A stretch of 64,000 bases of DNA, from assembly GCA_040772505.1 (NCBI GenBank), contig JAXGYA010000004.1:1-64000 (forward strand). The letters are read 5' to 3'. Position numbers and translations under genes: made by a program. This document shows positions 43,198-52,133 of this stretch, in pieces; position 1 is the stretch's first letter, and each line of letters opens with the position of its first letter. The notes beneath the pieces were generated by a model. The model was given only the letters and a program-made list of their open reading frames with translations. It did no database searches and was not told where the DNA came from. This DNA comes from Mariniphaga sp040772505 (lineage in GTDB: Bacteria; Bacteroidota; Bacteroidia; Bacteroidales; Prolixibacteraceae).

Positions 43198-43500
43198 ATG
43201 GAGATCATTATCAATTCAGTGCGTTTCACAGCCGACAAGAAGTTGGTAGATTTTGTTAACAAAAAGATAAATAAGCTGGATACCTTTTTTGACGGTATCA
43301 TTAACGCTGAGGTAACATTAAAAGTATTAAAACCCGAAACTGCCAACAATAAAGTTGCAGAAATCAAGGTTTCAGTGCCTGTCAACGGTTATCTGTTTGC
43401 AAAGAAGAAGGCAGACACATTTGAGGAAGCAGTTGATTTGGCTTTGGATGCCATCCGTAAGCAGTTAGGCAAATTCAAGGAGAAACTTAAAAGTAAATAA
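43198..43500 (+). CDS. hpf: Ribosome hibernation-promoting factor (HPF/YfiA family)
   Basis: 100 aa, short form. The conserved opening IINSVRFTADKKLVDFVNKKINKLDTFFDGI and the later AEIKVSVPVNGYLFAKKKADTFEEAVDLALDAIRKQLGKFKEK fit the beta-alpha-beta-beta-beta-alpha fold that binds the decoding channel and stores inactive ribosomes. It lacks the long C-terminal dimerisation domain. It lies 20 nt after the recombinase gene. Confidence 0.96.
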   Translation: MEIIINSVRFTADKKLVDFVNKKINKLDTFFDGIINAEVTLKVLKPETANNKVAEIKVSVPVNGYLFAKKKADTFEEAVDLALDAIRKQLGKFKEKLKSK

Positions 43501-43544
43501 AATTTAATTTTTACATTTTATTTCAGGTTTTTAAAATAATATTT

Positions 43545-43717
43545 TACATTTGCACTCCCTTTTAAAAAGGACGTTTCAGAAATATCTGGATTTAAGACAG
43601 TTTCAATTGAAATACTGGTTTTTCAACAGTTTTGTTAACAATTTGAATGCTGTGGCTCAGAAAAGCATTTGTTTGCTCGTGTTTCTGATAAAATTTTGTA
43701 AATTTGCGCCGCATTTT
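43545..43717 (+). other. Non-coding segment with -7 box TACATTTG ahead of the tRNA genes
   Basis: TACATTTG at 43545-43552 fits the -7 consensus. About 165 nt follow before the first tRNA, with no good ORF, and a second box TAAATTTG lies at 43699-43706, 11 nt before tRNA-Gly. The segment may be a tRNA precursor leader or a small RNA; I cannot assign it. Confidence 0.45.
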
Positions 43718-43790
43718 GCGGGAGTAGCTCAGTCGATAGAGCATTAGCCTTCCAAGCTAAGGGTCGCGGGTTTGAGTCCCGTCTCCCGCT
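43718..43790 (+). tRNA. tRNA-Gly (anticodon TCC)
   Basis: 73 nt. Acceptor stem GCGGGAG pairs fully with CTCCCGC (43783-43789), discriminator T. D-arm begins GCTCAGTCGATAGAGC; anticodon stem TTAGC/GCTAA encloses loop CTTCCAA, giving anticodon TCC; T-arm CGGGTTTGAGTCCCG. CCA is not encoded. Confidence 0.97.
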
Positions 43791-43851
43791 CATATACAGG
43801 ACCGGGGTTTAGACCACAGCTCTTAACTCCTGTTTCCTTTTTTAAAAGAAG

Positions 43852-43923
43852 GCCGGAGTAGCTCAGGGGCAGAGCGCATCCTTGGTAAGGATGAGGTCAT
43901 GAGTTCAATTCTCATCTTCGGCT
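43852..43923 (+). tRNA. tRNA-Thr (anticodon GGT)
   Basis: 72 nt. Acceptor GCCGGAG pairs with CTTCGGC (43916-43922, one G-U), discriminator T. D-arm GCTCAGGGGCAGAGC; anticodon stem CATCC/GGATG with loop TTGGTAA, giving anticodon GGT; T-arm ATGAGTTCAATTCTCAT. CCA is not encoded. The tuf gene follows after 35 nt, as is common. Confidence 0.97.
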
Positions 43924-43958
43924 CAATGAATTTAGATAATAATTAAAAATTTGATGTT

Positions 43959-45146
43959 ATGGCAAAACAACAATTCGTTAGGGACAAGGACCATGTGAAT
44001 ATTGGTACGATTGGTCACGTTGACCATGGCAAGACTACCCTGACTGCTGCAATTACTACCGTACTGGCTAAAAGAGGCCTTTCAGAGATCAAGTCATTTG
44101 ATGCAATTGATAATGCTCCTGAAGAAAAAGAGAGGGGTATTACAATTAATACATCGCACGTTGAGTATCAGACAGAAAAACGCCACTATGCTCACGTTGA
44201 CTGTCCCGGTCACGCCGACTATGTTAAGAACATGGTAACCGGTGCTGCCCAGATGGACGGTGCCATTATCGTTGTAGCCGCAACTGACGGTCCTATGCCG
44301 CAGACTCGCGAACACATCCTTCTGGCACGCCAGGTGAACGTTCCGAAGCTTGTCGTTTTCATGAACAAGGTGGACATGGTTGATGATGAAGAGATGCTGG
44401 AGCTTGTTGAGATGGAAATTCGTGAATTACTGGATTTCTATGAATTTGACGGCGACAATACTCCCGTTATCAGAGGTTCAGCTTTGGGTGCACTGAATGG
44501 TGAGCCAGAGTGGGAAGAAAAAGTAATGGAGCTGATGGATGCAGTGGATACATGGATTCCCGTTCCGCCACGCGAAGTTGACAAGCCATTCCTGATGCCG
44601 GTAGAAGACGTGTTCTCAATTACTGGACGCGGTACTGTTGCTACCGGTCGTATTGAAACCGGAATTGTACATACCGGCGATGAGTTGCAGCTTATTGGCT
44701 TAGGCGCAGAAGGGCGCAAAACAGTTTGTACCGGAGTTGAAATGTTCCGTAAAATTTTGAACGAGGGGCGAGCCGGGGATAATGTAGGTTTGTTGCTTCG
44801 TGGTGTTGACAAGAAAGAGATCAAACGTGGTCAGATTCTTGCAAAACCCGGATCAATCACTCCGCACACCAAATTTAAAGCTGAGGTGTATATCCTGAAA
44901 AAAGAAGAAGGTGGACGTCACACTCCGTTCCATAATAAATATCGCCCGCAGTTTTATCTGCGCACACTTGACGTAACCGGTGAAATCAATCTTCCGGAAG
45001 GACGTGAAATGGTAATGCCGGGTGATAACGTAACCATTGAAGTGGATCTGATTTATCCGGTAGCACTCAACGTGGGCTTGCGCTTCGCAATCCGTGAAGG
45101 CGGAAGAACTGTTGGTGCAGGTCAGGTAACCGAAATCCTTAAATAA
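43959..45146 (+). CDS. tuf: Translation elongation factor Tu
   Basis: 395 aa GTPase that brings aminoacyl-tRNA to the ribosome. G1 is GHVDHGKT (residues 18-25), then the effector region ERGITINTSHVEYQT, G3 DCPGHADYVKNM, G4 NKVD and G5 GSALGAL; domains II and III follow with full length. The only tuf copy in the window, next to tRNA-Thr upstream and secE downstream. Confidence 0.99.
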   Translation: MAKQQFVRDKDHVNIGTIGHVDHGKTTLTAAITTVLAKRGLSEIKSFDAIDNAPEEKERGITINTSHVEYQTEKRHYAHVDCPGHADYVKNMVTGAAQMDGAIIVVAATDGPMPQTREHILLARQVNVPKLVVFMNKVDMVDDEEMLELVEMEIRELLDFYEFDGDNTPVIRGSALGALNGEPEWEEKVMELMDAVDTWIPVPPREVDKPFLMPVEDVFSITGRGTVATGRIETGIVHTGDELQLIGLGAEGRKTVCTGVEMFRKILNEGRAGDNVGLLLRGVDKKEIKRGQILAKPGSITPHTKFKAEVYILKKEEGGRHTPFHNKYRPQFYLRTLDVTGEINLPEGREMVMPGDNVTIEVDLIYPVALNVGLRFAIREGGRTVGAGQVTEILK

Positions 45147-45174
45147 TCAAGTTTAGGAAGCTGATTAAGATATA

Positions 45175-45198
45175 GTCCCGGGGCAATTGCTCCGGGAC
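45175..45198 (+). terminator. Hairpin after tuf
   Basis: A 24-nt near-perfect palindrome that pairs over its whole length (GTCCCGGGGC with GCTCCGGGAC, one G-U) around AATT. Only a weak T-run follows (AATTTA), so it may be a stabilising or processing structure or an inefficient terminator. Confidence 0.6.
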
Positions 45199-45203
45199 AA
45201 TTT

Positions 45204-45262
45204 ACGGAAGATACCCGGTTGGGGGATATATTTTTAAAGTAAGTTCGACCCTTACCTTCCGT
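45204..45262 (+). ncRNA. tRNA-like remnant between tuf and secE
   Basis: 59 nt. A 7-bp acceptor-like stem (ACGGAAG 45204-45210 with CTTCCGT 45256-45262) encloses a perfect 5-bp T-arm (GTAAG/CTTAC) with loop TTCGACC placed exactly as in a tRNA, and a weak D-arm-like hairpin (CCC/GGG around GGTTG-like bases near 45214-45225). Only an AT-rich 13-nt stretch stands where the anticodon and variable arms should be. Many Bacteroidota have tRNA-Trp at this place, but the acceptor sequence does not resemble tRNA-Trp. Probably a degraded tRNA gene; function not expected. Confidence 0.5.
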
Positions 45263-45283
45263 ACTAAATAGCCAAAAGTTAAA

Positions 45284-45475
45284 ATGAAATTGAAAATATA
45301 TTTACAGGAGGCCTACGATGAACTGGTTCATAAAGTTACATGGCCTACCTGGAAAGAGCTGCAAAGCAGTGCAATGGTTGTGATGGTTGCTTCCTTAATT
45401 ATATCACTCTTAATTTTCGTTATAGACCTGGGGTTCAGGAACATAATGAGTTTTATTTATGAGTTATTTTATTAA
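45284..45475 (+). CDS. secE: Preprotein translocase subunit SecE
   Basis: 63 aa single-helix subunit of the SecYEG channel. The amphipathic part has the family signature YDELVHKVTWPTWKELQSSAMVV, followed by one membrane helix (about 29-52). The short bacterial form. nusG follows after 21 nt. Confidence 0.96.
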   Translation: MKLKIYLQEAYDELVHKVTWPTWKELQSSAMVVMVASLIISLLIFVIDLGFRNIMSFIYELFY

Positions 45476-45496
45476 TTAAAATCTTGAGATCATAAA

Positions 45497-46045
45497 ATGA
45501 GCGAGAAAACAAAAAGGTGGTATGTTCTTCGGGCTATTGGAGGTAAAGAGAAAAAAGTCAAAGAATATATCGAAAATGAAATCGCAAATGGAGATCTGAA
45601 AGGTTTTGTTGAGCAGGTTTTGATACCCACAGAAAAAGTTTATCAGATTCGAAACGGTAAAAAAATCAGTAAAGAGCGCAACTTTTTCCCCGGATATGTT
45701 CTCATTGAAGCCACATTGGCAGGCGAGGTGGTGCACATTATCAAGAGTGTACCCAATGTTATCGGATTTCTTGGCGACACCAAAGGTGGAGATCCCGTAC
45801 CCATGAGGCAAAGTGAAGTGAACAGGATTTTGGGAAGAGTTGATGAACTTGCTGAAGCCGGTGAGGAACTGACTATTCCGTTTGTGGTTGGAGAAACCGT
45901 AAAAGTTATCGACGGACCATTCAGTGGCTTTAACGGAACCATTGAGGCAATCAATGAGGAGAAGAAGAAGCTGCAAGTGATGGTAAGGATTTTTGGACGT
46001 AAAACGCCTTTGGAACTTAGCTTTTTGCAAGTTGAAAAGGAATAG
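45497..46045 (+). CDS. nusG: Transcription termination/antitermination factor NusG
   Basis: 182 aa. NGN domain with KRWYVLRAIGGKEKKVKEYIENE and FFPGYVLIEA, linker, then the KOW domain ETVKVIDGPFSGFNGTIEAIN. It binds RNA polymerase, and the KOW domain couples it to S10 or Rho. rplK follows after 20 nt. Confidence 0.97.
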   Translation: MSEKTKRWYVLRAIGGKEKKVKEYIENEIANGDLKGFVEQVLIPTEKVYQIRNGKKISKERNFFPGYVLIEATLAGEVVHIIKSVPNVIGFLGDTKGGDPVPMRQSEVNRILGRVDELAEAGEELTIPFVVGETVKVIDGPFSGFNGTIEAINEEKKKLQVMVRIFGRKTPLELSFLQVEKE

Positions 46046-46065
46046 TAACGCTTTATTATTTTATT

Positions 46066-46506
46066 ATGGCGAAAGAAATTGCTGGATTAATTAAATTACA
46101 GATTAGGGGTGGTGCGGCTAATCCGTCGCCACCGGTGGGACCAGCATTAGGTGCCAAGGGGGTTAATATAATGCAGTTTTGTAAGCAGTTTAACGGCAGG
46201 ACGCAAGACCAGGCCGGGAAATTAATTCCGGTAGTTATTACTGTTTACAGCGACAAGTCGTTTGACTTTATTATAAAACAACCTCCCGTAGCTGTTCAGT
46301 TGCTGGAGTTGGCAAAAGTAAAAAAAGGTTCTGCAGAACCTCATGTCAGCAGAGTAGGCTCGGTTACCTGGGATCAGGTAAAACAAATTGCCGAGGGGAA
46401 AATGTCTGACCTGAATTGCTTTACGGTCGATTCGGCAATGAAAATAGTGGCTGGGACTGCCAGAAGTATGGGGATTGTCATCAGAGGCACATCACCATTC
46501 AAATAA
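46066..46506 (+). CDS. rplK: 50S ribosomal protein L11
   Basis: 146 aa, standard length. N-terminal AGLIKLQIRGGAANPSPPVGPALG, including the conserved proline-rich hinge, and C-terminal RNA-binding domain ending GTARSMGIVIRG. It forms the GTPase-associated centre with L10 and L7/L12. Confidence 0.98.
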   Translation: MAKEIAGLIKLQIRGGAANPSPPVGPALGAKGVNIMQFCKQFNGRTQDQAGKLIPVVITVYSDKSFDFIIKQPPVAVQLLELAKVKKGSAEPHVSRVGSVTWDQVKQIAEGKMSDLNCFTVDSAMKIVAGTARSMGIVIRGTSPFK

Positions 46507-46525
46507 CAAATAAATACTTTTAAAG

Positions 46526-47221
46526 ATGGGCAGAATTACGAAAAATAAAAAAGCTTCTCTTGAGAAACTCGAAAAAGGAAAACTTTACACAATTGACGAG
46601 GCGACAGAATTGGTGAAGGAGATTACCTTTACTAAATTTGATGCTTCCGTTGACATTGATGTGAGACTTGGAGTTGACCCAAGAAAAGCCAACCAAATGG
46701 TTAGAGGCGTAGTTTCTTTACCCCATGGGACTGGAAAAGAGGTTCGTGTGCTGGCTTTGGTAACACCCGACAAGGAGGATGAAGCCAAAGAAGCCGGTGC
46801 AGACTATGTTGGTTTGGATGAGTATATCGATAAAATCAAAGGAGGCTGGACCGATGTTGATGTTGTCATTACTATGCCCCCGGTTATGGGGAAAGTGGGA
46901 CAACTCGGGCGAATTTTAGGACCGCGCGGTTTAATGCCAAATCCCAAAAGCGGAACTGTGACCATGGATGTGGGAAAGGCAGTGAGCGAAGTAAAACAGG
47001 GGAAAATTGATTTTAAAGTAGATAAATTTGGAATTGTACATACATCAATCGGGAAGGTATCTTTTCCGGCGGAAAAGATTAAAGAAAATGCCGTTGAGTT
47101 TTTACAGACCATTATCAAATTGAAACCAACAGCCACAAAAGGCACTTATATCAAGAGCATATACCTCTCAAGTACCATGAGCCCTGGTATCAAGGTTGAA
47201 CCAAAGTCAGTTACTGACTAA
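46526..47221 (+). CDS. rplA: 50S ribosomal protein L1
   Basis: 231 aa. Conserved stretches FDASVDIDVRLGVDPRKANQMVRG, LGRILGPRGLMPNPKSGTV and a C-terminal GTYIKSIYLSSTMSPGIKV. L1 forms the mobile stalk at the E site and in many bacteria represses its own operon by binding the mRNA leader. Confidence 0.98.
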   Translation: MGRITKNKKASLEKLEKGKLYTIDEATELVKEITFTKFDASVDIDVRLGVDPRKANQMVRGVVSLPHGTGKEVRVLALVTPDKEDEAKEAGADYVGLDEYIDKIKGGWTDVDVVITMPPVMGKVGQLGRILGPRGLMPNPKSGTVTMDVGKAVSEVKQGKIDFKVDKFGIVHTSIGKVSFPAEKIKENAVEFLQTIIKLKPTATKGTYIKSIYLSSTMSPGIKVEPKSVTD

Positions 47222-47232
47222 AAAAAGTAGAA

Positions 47233-47751
47233 ATGAAAAGTACAGAGAAAGAGATTATTATTAATCATTTAAAGGAACAGATCGATTCGTACAACCATTT
47301 TTACCTGACTGACATTAGCGGTTTAAACGCTGCTGTTACCAGTGAGCTGAGGAGATTATGCTTTCAACAGGAGATAAAACTGGTTGTTGCGAAAAACACC
47401 TTTCTGCGTAAAGCACTGGAGAATTCAGGAAAGAATGCTGAAGAGCTATACGCTGTGCTCAAAGGGAATACATCGGTCATGTTCACTGAAAATGGGAATG
47501 TGCCTGCAAAATTGATTAAAAATTTCAGTAAAAAATATAAAAGGCCGGTTTTGAAGGCTGCTTATGTTGAAGAATCAGTTTATGTGGGTGAAGACCAGCT
47601 CGATGCACTCATCGCAGTGAAATCGAAAAATGAACTTATTGCTGATGTTGTTGCCCTGTTACAGTCACCAATGCAAACAGTGCTTTCACAGTTGCAGTCA
47701 GGGGGCAATACTATTCACAGTGTGCTTGAAACACTGAAAGAGAGAGAATAA
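47233..47751 (+). CDS. rplJ: 50S ribosomal protein L10
   Basis: 172 aa. N-terminal rRNA-binding part with YLTDISGLNAAVTSELRRLC and VVAKNTFLRKALE, and C-terminal helix that carries L7/L12 dimers. It lies 11 nt after rplA and 33 nt before rplL. Confidence 0.98.
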   Translation: MKSTEKEIIINHLKEQIDSYNHFYLTDISGLNAAVTSELRRLCFQQEIKLVVAKNTFLRKALENSGKNAEELYAVLKGNTSVMFTENGNVPAKLIKNFSKKYKRPVLKAAYVEESVYVGEDQLDALIAVKSKNELIADVVALLQSPMQTVLSQLQSGGNTIHSVLETLKERE

Positions 47752-47784
47752 TTTTTTAGAAATTTTTAATAAAAACAAATAGAG

Positions 47785-48165
47785 ATGGCAGATTTAAAAC
47801 AGCTTGCAGAAGAGATGGTAAATTTAACTGTTAAAGAGGTTAACGAATTAGCTGGTATTTTAAAAGACGAATACGGCATTGAACCTGCAGCAGCTGCAGT
47901 AGCAGTAGCAGCAGCCGGTGCTGGCGGTGGCGAAGCAGATGCAGTTGCAGAACAAACAGAATTTGACGTTATTCTGAAAGCAGCCGGACAGTCTAAACTG
48001 GCAGTTGTTAAACTCGTTAAGGAATTAACCGGACTTGGGTTGAAGGAATCCAAAACTCTGGTTGATGAAGCTCCTAAAGCAATTAGAGAAAAAATCTCCA
48101 AAGATGAAGCCGAAGCGCTTAAGAATCAACTGGAAGAAGCAGGAGCAGAAGTTGAAGTTAAATAA
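47785..48165 (+). CDS. rplL: 50S ribosomal protein L7/L12
   Basis: 126 aa. N-terminal dimerisation helix, an Ala-rich hinge (AAAAVAVAAAGAGGGEA) and the C-terminal factor-binding domain with VKLVKELTGLGLKESKTLVDEAPK. Present in several copies per ribosome. A strong hairpin follows, ahead of rpoB. Confidence 0.98.
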   Translation: MADLKQLAEEMVNLTVKEVNELAGILKDEYGIEPAAAAVAVAAAGAGGGEADAVAEQTEFDVILKAAGQSKLAVVKLVKELTGLGLKESKTLVDEAPKAIREKISKDEAEALKNQLEEAGAEVEVK

Positions 48166-48192
48166 TCACAATAGAACCTATAGGGGTTATAT

Positions 48193-48229
48193 GGTTTAGA
48201 ATCCTGTTTGCAGGGTTCTAAACCTTTTT
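48193..48229 (+). terminator. Terminator/attenuator hairpin between rplL and rpoB
   Basis: A 14-bp stem (48193-48206 with 48211-48224, one G-U) around a 4-nt loop TTTG, followed by TTTTT. It begins 28 nt after the rplL stop. A partial terminator here would reduce rpoBC relative to ribosomal protein genes, as known for E. coli at the same spot. Confidence 0.85.
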
Positions 48230-48273
48230 GTGTATTTATATTTCATTTAATTTTATTAACTTGTATAAATTAC

Positions 48274-51200
48274 ATGTTAAATAGTACAAAAATAGAGAGG
48301 ATAAGTTTTTCCTCAACGGAAACCAGGTTTGATTACCCTGACTTTTTAGAAGTACAAATAAAATCATTTAGGGATTTTTTTCAGCTTAATTCAACCCCTG
48401 AAAAACGCAAGGAAGAAGGATTATGGCGCGTGTTTGAAGAGAATTTTCCGATAACGGATACCCGGAACAATTTTGTTTTGGAGTTTCTTGATTATCAGAT
48501 AGATCCTCCGCGCTATCGCATTGAGGAATGCATTGAGCGGGGGCTGACCTACAGCATATCGTTAAAAGCGAAGTTAAAACTCTATTGCACAGATCCTGAG
48601 CATGAAGATTTTGATACCGTGATTCAGGATGTCTATTTGGGAGCAGTTCCATATATGACTGAAAGAGGAACTTTTGTAATCAACGGTGCTGAACGTGTAA
48701 TCGTTTCGCAGCTGCACAGGTCGCCCGGCGTATTCTTTGGGCAGAGCATACATGCCAACGGCACAAAGTTATATTCCTCCCGTGTTATTCCTTTTAGAGG
48801 CTCATGGATTGAATTTACTACCGACATAAACAGTGTCATGTTTGCATACATTGACCGGAAAAAGAAATTACCTGTAACGACGCTTTTGAGAGCAATCGGT
48901 TATGAGAGCGACAAGGAAATCCTTGAAATATTTGATCTTGCCGATGAAATTAGAGCTACCAAGACAAGCCTGAAAAAAGTGATCGGACGCAAGCTTGCTG
49001 CCCGTGTTTTGAAATCATGGGTTGAGGATTTTGTGGATGAGGATACTGGTGAGGTGGTTTCCATTGAGCGTAACGAAGTGGTTATCGACCGCGAAACTGT
49101 TCTTGATGAAAAGCACATTGACGAAATTATTGAGTCAGGTGTAAAGACTATACTTATTCATAAGGACGATCAGCGGCATTTAGACTATGCAATTATCTAC
49201 AACACGCTTCAGAAAGACCCGTGTAACTCGGAAAAAGAGGCAGTTTTGCATATTTACCGGCAGTTGCGCAATGCAGAACCGCCGGATGAAGCCACTGCGC
49301 GCGATGTTATAGAAAAGTTGTTCTTCTCCGATAAACGCTACGACCTTGGCGACGTGGGGCGCTACCGTATTAATAAAAAGCTTAATCTGGAAGTGAGTGC
49401 TGATGTGCGCGTACTCACTAAAGAAGATATTATTGAAATTATTCGTTACCTTATCCATTTGATGAATTCCAAAACCTATGTGGATGACATTGACCATTTG
49501 AGTAACCGTCGTGTCCGAACAGTAGGCGAGCAGATGTTTACTCAGTTTGGAATTGGACTTGCCCGCATGGCACGGACAATTCGCGAAAGGATGAATGTGA
49601 GGGACAATGAGGTATTTGTACCCATTGATCTTATTAATTCAAAAACCTTATCTTCGGTTATCAACTCCTTTTTCGGCACCAATGCACTTTCCCAGTTCAT
49701 GGATCAAACCAATCCACTGGCAGAGATGACTCACAAGCGCCGGATGTCGGCGCTCGGACCGGGTGGTTTGTCACGCGAAAGAGCCGGATTTGAAGTGCGC
49801 GACGTGCATTATACCCACTATGGCAGATTATGCCCCATTGAAACACCCGAAGGACCAAACATCGGGTTGATCTCTTCCCTCTGCGTGTTTGCAAAAATCA
49901 ATGAGCTTGGCTTCATTGCAACGCCCTACCGGAAAGTTGTCAATGGGAAAGTTGATCTTTCTGATGAGGGGTCAATCTATTTAACTGCTGAAGAAGAAGA
50001 AGATAAAGTTATTGCACAGGCTAATGCTATTATTGATTCTGATGGATATTTTATTACCTCTAAGGTAAAATCCAGGCATGATGGCGATTATCCGCTCAGC
50101 GACAAGAGCGATGTGGATTTAATGGACGTGGGGCCCAACCAGATTGCATCGGTAGCTGCTTCGCTTATTCCTTTTCTGGAACACGACGATGCCAACCGTG
50201 CACTTATGGGTGCCAACATGATGCGTCAGGCAGTTCCACTGCTGCGCCCTGAGGCTCCTATTGTGGGAACAGGTCTTGAGGGCAGATCTGCTGTCGATTC
50301 CCGAATACTTATTCAGGCAGAAGGTGAGGGAGTGGTTAAATATGTTGATGCAAATCAGATAATTGTCAGGTATGACGTAACCGATGATGACCGGTTTGTG
50401 AGTTTTGACCCGGATGTTGTTACTTACAACTTGCCGAAATTTGCCAAAACAAACCAGGGGACTATTCTCGATTTGAAGCCCACTGTGCAGAAAGGAGATA
50501 AAATTTCAAAAGGAGATATCCTGACGAGTGGTTACGCCACCGAAAATGGTGAACTGGCATTGGGACAAAACCTGATGGTTGCATTTATGCCATGGCAGGG
50601 ATTCAATTATGAAGATGCAATTGTAATTTCAGAAAGAATCGTTCGCGAAGATGTCTTTACCTCTGTTCACGTTGATGAGTACAGTCTTGAAGTGCGCGAC
50701 ACCAAACGCGGACTTGAAGAGTTTACTTCTGATATTCCAAATGTCAGCGAAGAGGCTACCAAAGACCTTGATGAGAACGGACTTATCCGGGTTGGTGCCG
50801 ATGTAAAACCGGGAGATATTCTCATTGGTAAAATTACTCCCAAAGGTGAATCGGACCCTTCACCGGAAGAGAAACTTCTGCGTGCAATTTTTGGAGATAA
50901 AGCGGGCGATGTTAAAGATGCCTCGCTGAAAGCTTCCCCATCATTGTCGGGGATTGTGATTGATAAAAAACTCTTCTCAAGGGTTATTAGAGAGAGAAAA
51001 GGCACGGTGACCACCAAATCATTACTCGATAAAATAGACGAGAATTTTGACCGTGAAATTGCCGTATTGCGGGCTAAGCTCGAAGATAAACTGTTTGTAC
51101 TTGTAGGCGGAAAAACGTCTCAGGGAGTGAAGGACTACTTTGGTGCCGAAGTTATTGCCAAAGGATTAAAATTCACATTAAAACAACTGCAGGAGATCGA

Positions 51201-52086
51201 TTATCTGACGGTAAATCCATATAAGTGGACTACCGATAAGGAGAAAAACGAACTGGTCTTCAGGGTAATTAACAATTACATCATGAAGTACAGGGAAGCT
51301 GAGGCTTTTGCTAAGCGTGAACGTTATAATGCCACAATTGGCGATGAGTTGCCTGCTGGAATTATTCAGCTTGCAAAAATTTTCATAGCTAAAAAGCGTA
51401 AGCTTCAGATTGGCGATAAAATGGCAGGGAGGCACGGGAACAAAGGTATTGTATCGCGTGTGGTCAGGCAGGAAGATATGCCTTTTCTTGCTGACGGAAC
51501 ACCGGTTGATATTGTTCTCAATCCGCTTGGTGTGCCCTCAAGGATGAACCTGGGGCAGATTTATGAAACCGTTTTGGGCTGGGCAGGAAAAGAGCTGGGC
51601 GTGCGCTTTGCATCACCAATTTTTGATGGTGCCGAGCTGGAGGATATCGAAGAATATACAGATAAAGCCGGATTACCCCGTTTTGGAAAAACGGTTCTCT
51701 ACGATGGTGAAACAGGAGATCCTTTCGACCAGCAGGCTACTGTCGGGGTGATTTATATGATGAAATTAGGGCACATGGTTGAGGATAAATTGCATGCCCG
51801 TTCTATTGGGCCCTATTCACTTATCACGCAGCAGCCACTGGGCGGTAAAGCTCAGTTTGGCGGTCAGCGATTCGGAGAGATGGAAGTCTGGGCGCTTGAA
51901 GCATTTGGCGCTTCACATATCCTGCAGGAAATACTCACCGTGAAGTCAGATGACGTGATAGGACGCGCTAAGGCGTATGAAGCGATTGTTAAGGGCGAGC
52001 CTATGCCGCAACCCGGAATTCCGGAATCGCTTAATGTGTTGTTACATGAACTCAGAGGCTTAGGTCTCAGCATCAAGATGGAGTAA
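48274..52086 (+). CDS. rpoB: RNA polymerase subunit beta
   Basis: 1270 aa from ATG 48274, which begins the family opening STKIERISFSSTETRFDYPDFLEVQ; the open frame extends upstream to 48208, but that part runs through the rplL terminator. Rifampicin-pocket residues lie in NALSQFMDQTNPLAEMTHKR and LGPGGLSRERAGFEVRD, and the catalytic-side motifs GDKMAGRHGNKGIVS and QPLGGKAQFGGQRFGEMEV near the end are intact. Lengths of insertions fit Bacteroidota. Confidence 0.99.
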   Translation: MLNSTKIERISFSSTETRFDYPDFLEVQIKSFRDFFQLNSTPEKRKEEGLWRVFEENFPITDTRNNFVLEFLDYQIDPPRYRIEECIERGLTYSISLKAKLKLYCTDPEHEDFDTVIQDVYLGAVPYMTERGTFVINGAERVIVSQLHRSPGVFFGQSIHANGTKLYSSRVIPFRGSWIEFTTDINSVMFAYIDRKKKLPVTTLLRAIGYESDKEILEIFDLADEIRATKTSLKKVIGRKLAARVLKSWVEDFVDEDTGEVVSIERNEVVIDRETVLDEKHIDEIIESGVKTILIHKDDQRHLDYAIIYNTLQKDPCNSEKEAVLHIYRQLRNAEPPDEATARDVIEKLFFSDKRYDLGDVGRYRINKKLNLEVSADVRVLTKEDIIEIIRYLIHLMNSKTYVDDIDHLSNRRVRTVGEQMFTQFGIGLARMARTIRERMNVRDNEVFVPIDLINSKTLSSVINSFFGTNALSQFMDQTNPLAEMTHKRRMSALGPGGLSRERAGFEVRDVHYTHYGRLCPIETPEGPNIGLISSLCVFAKINELGFIATPYRKVVNGKVDLSDEGSIYLTAEEEEDKVIAQANAIIDSDGYFITSKVKSRHDGDYPLSDKSDVDLMDVGPNQIASVAASLIPFLEHDDANRALMGANMMRQAVPLLRPEAPIVGTGLEGRSAVDSRILIQAEGEGVVKYVDANQIIVRYDVTDDDRFVSFDPDVVTYNLPKFAKTNQGTILDLKPTVQKGDKISKGDILTSGYATENGELALGQNLMVAFMPWQGFNYEDAIVISERIVREDVFTSVHVDEYSLEVRDTKRGLEEFTSDIPNVSEEATKDLDENGLIRVGADVKPGDILIGKITPKGESDPSPEEKLLRAIFGDKAGDVKDASLKASPSLSGIVIDKKLFSRVIRERKGTVTTKSLLDKIDENFDREIAVLRAKLEDKLFVLVGGKTSQGVKDYFGAEVIAKGLKFTLKQLQEIDYLTVNPYKWTTDKEKNELVFRVINNYIMKYREAEAFAKRERYNATIGDELPAGIIQLAKIFIAKKRKLQIGDKMAGRHGNKGIVSRVVRQEDMPFLADGTPVDIVLNPLGVPSRMNLGQIYETVLGWAGKELGVRFASPIFDGAELEDIEEYTDKAGLPRFGKTVLYDGETGDPFDQQATVGVIYMMKLGHMVEDKLHARSIGPYSLITQQPLGGKAQFGGQRFGEMEVWALEAFGASHILQEILTVKSDDVIGRAKAYEAIVKGEPMPQPGIPESLNVLLHELRGLGLSIKME

Positions 52087-52133
52087 ATTGCATCCATGAT
52101 GAGGGTTCTGATAAATATTATTTAATAGGAATT

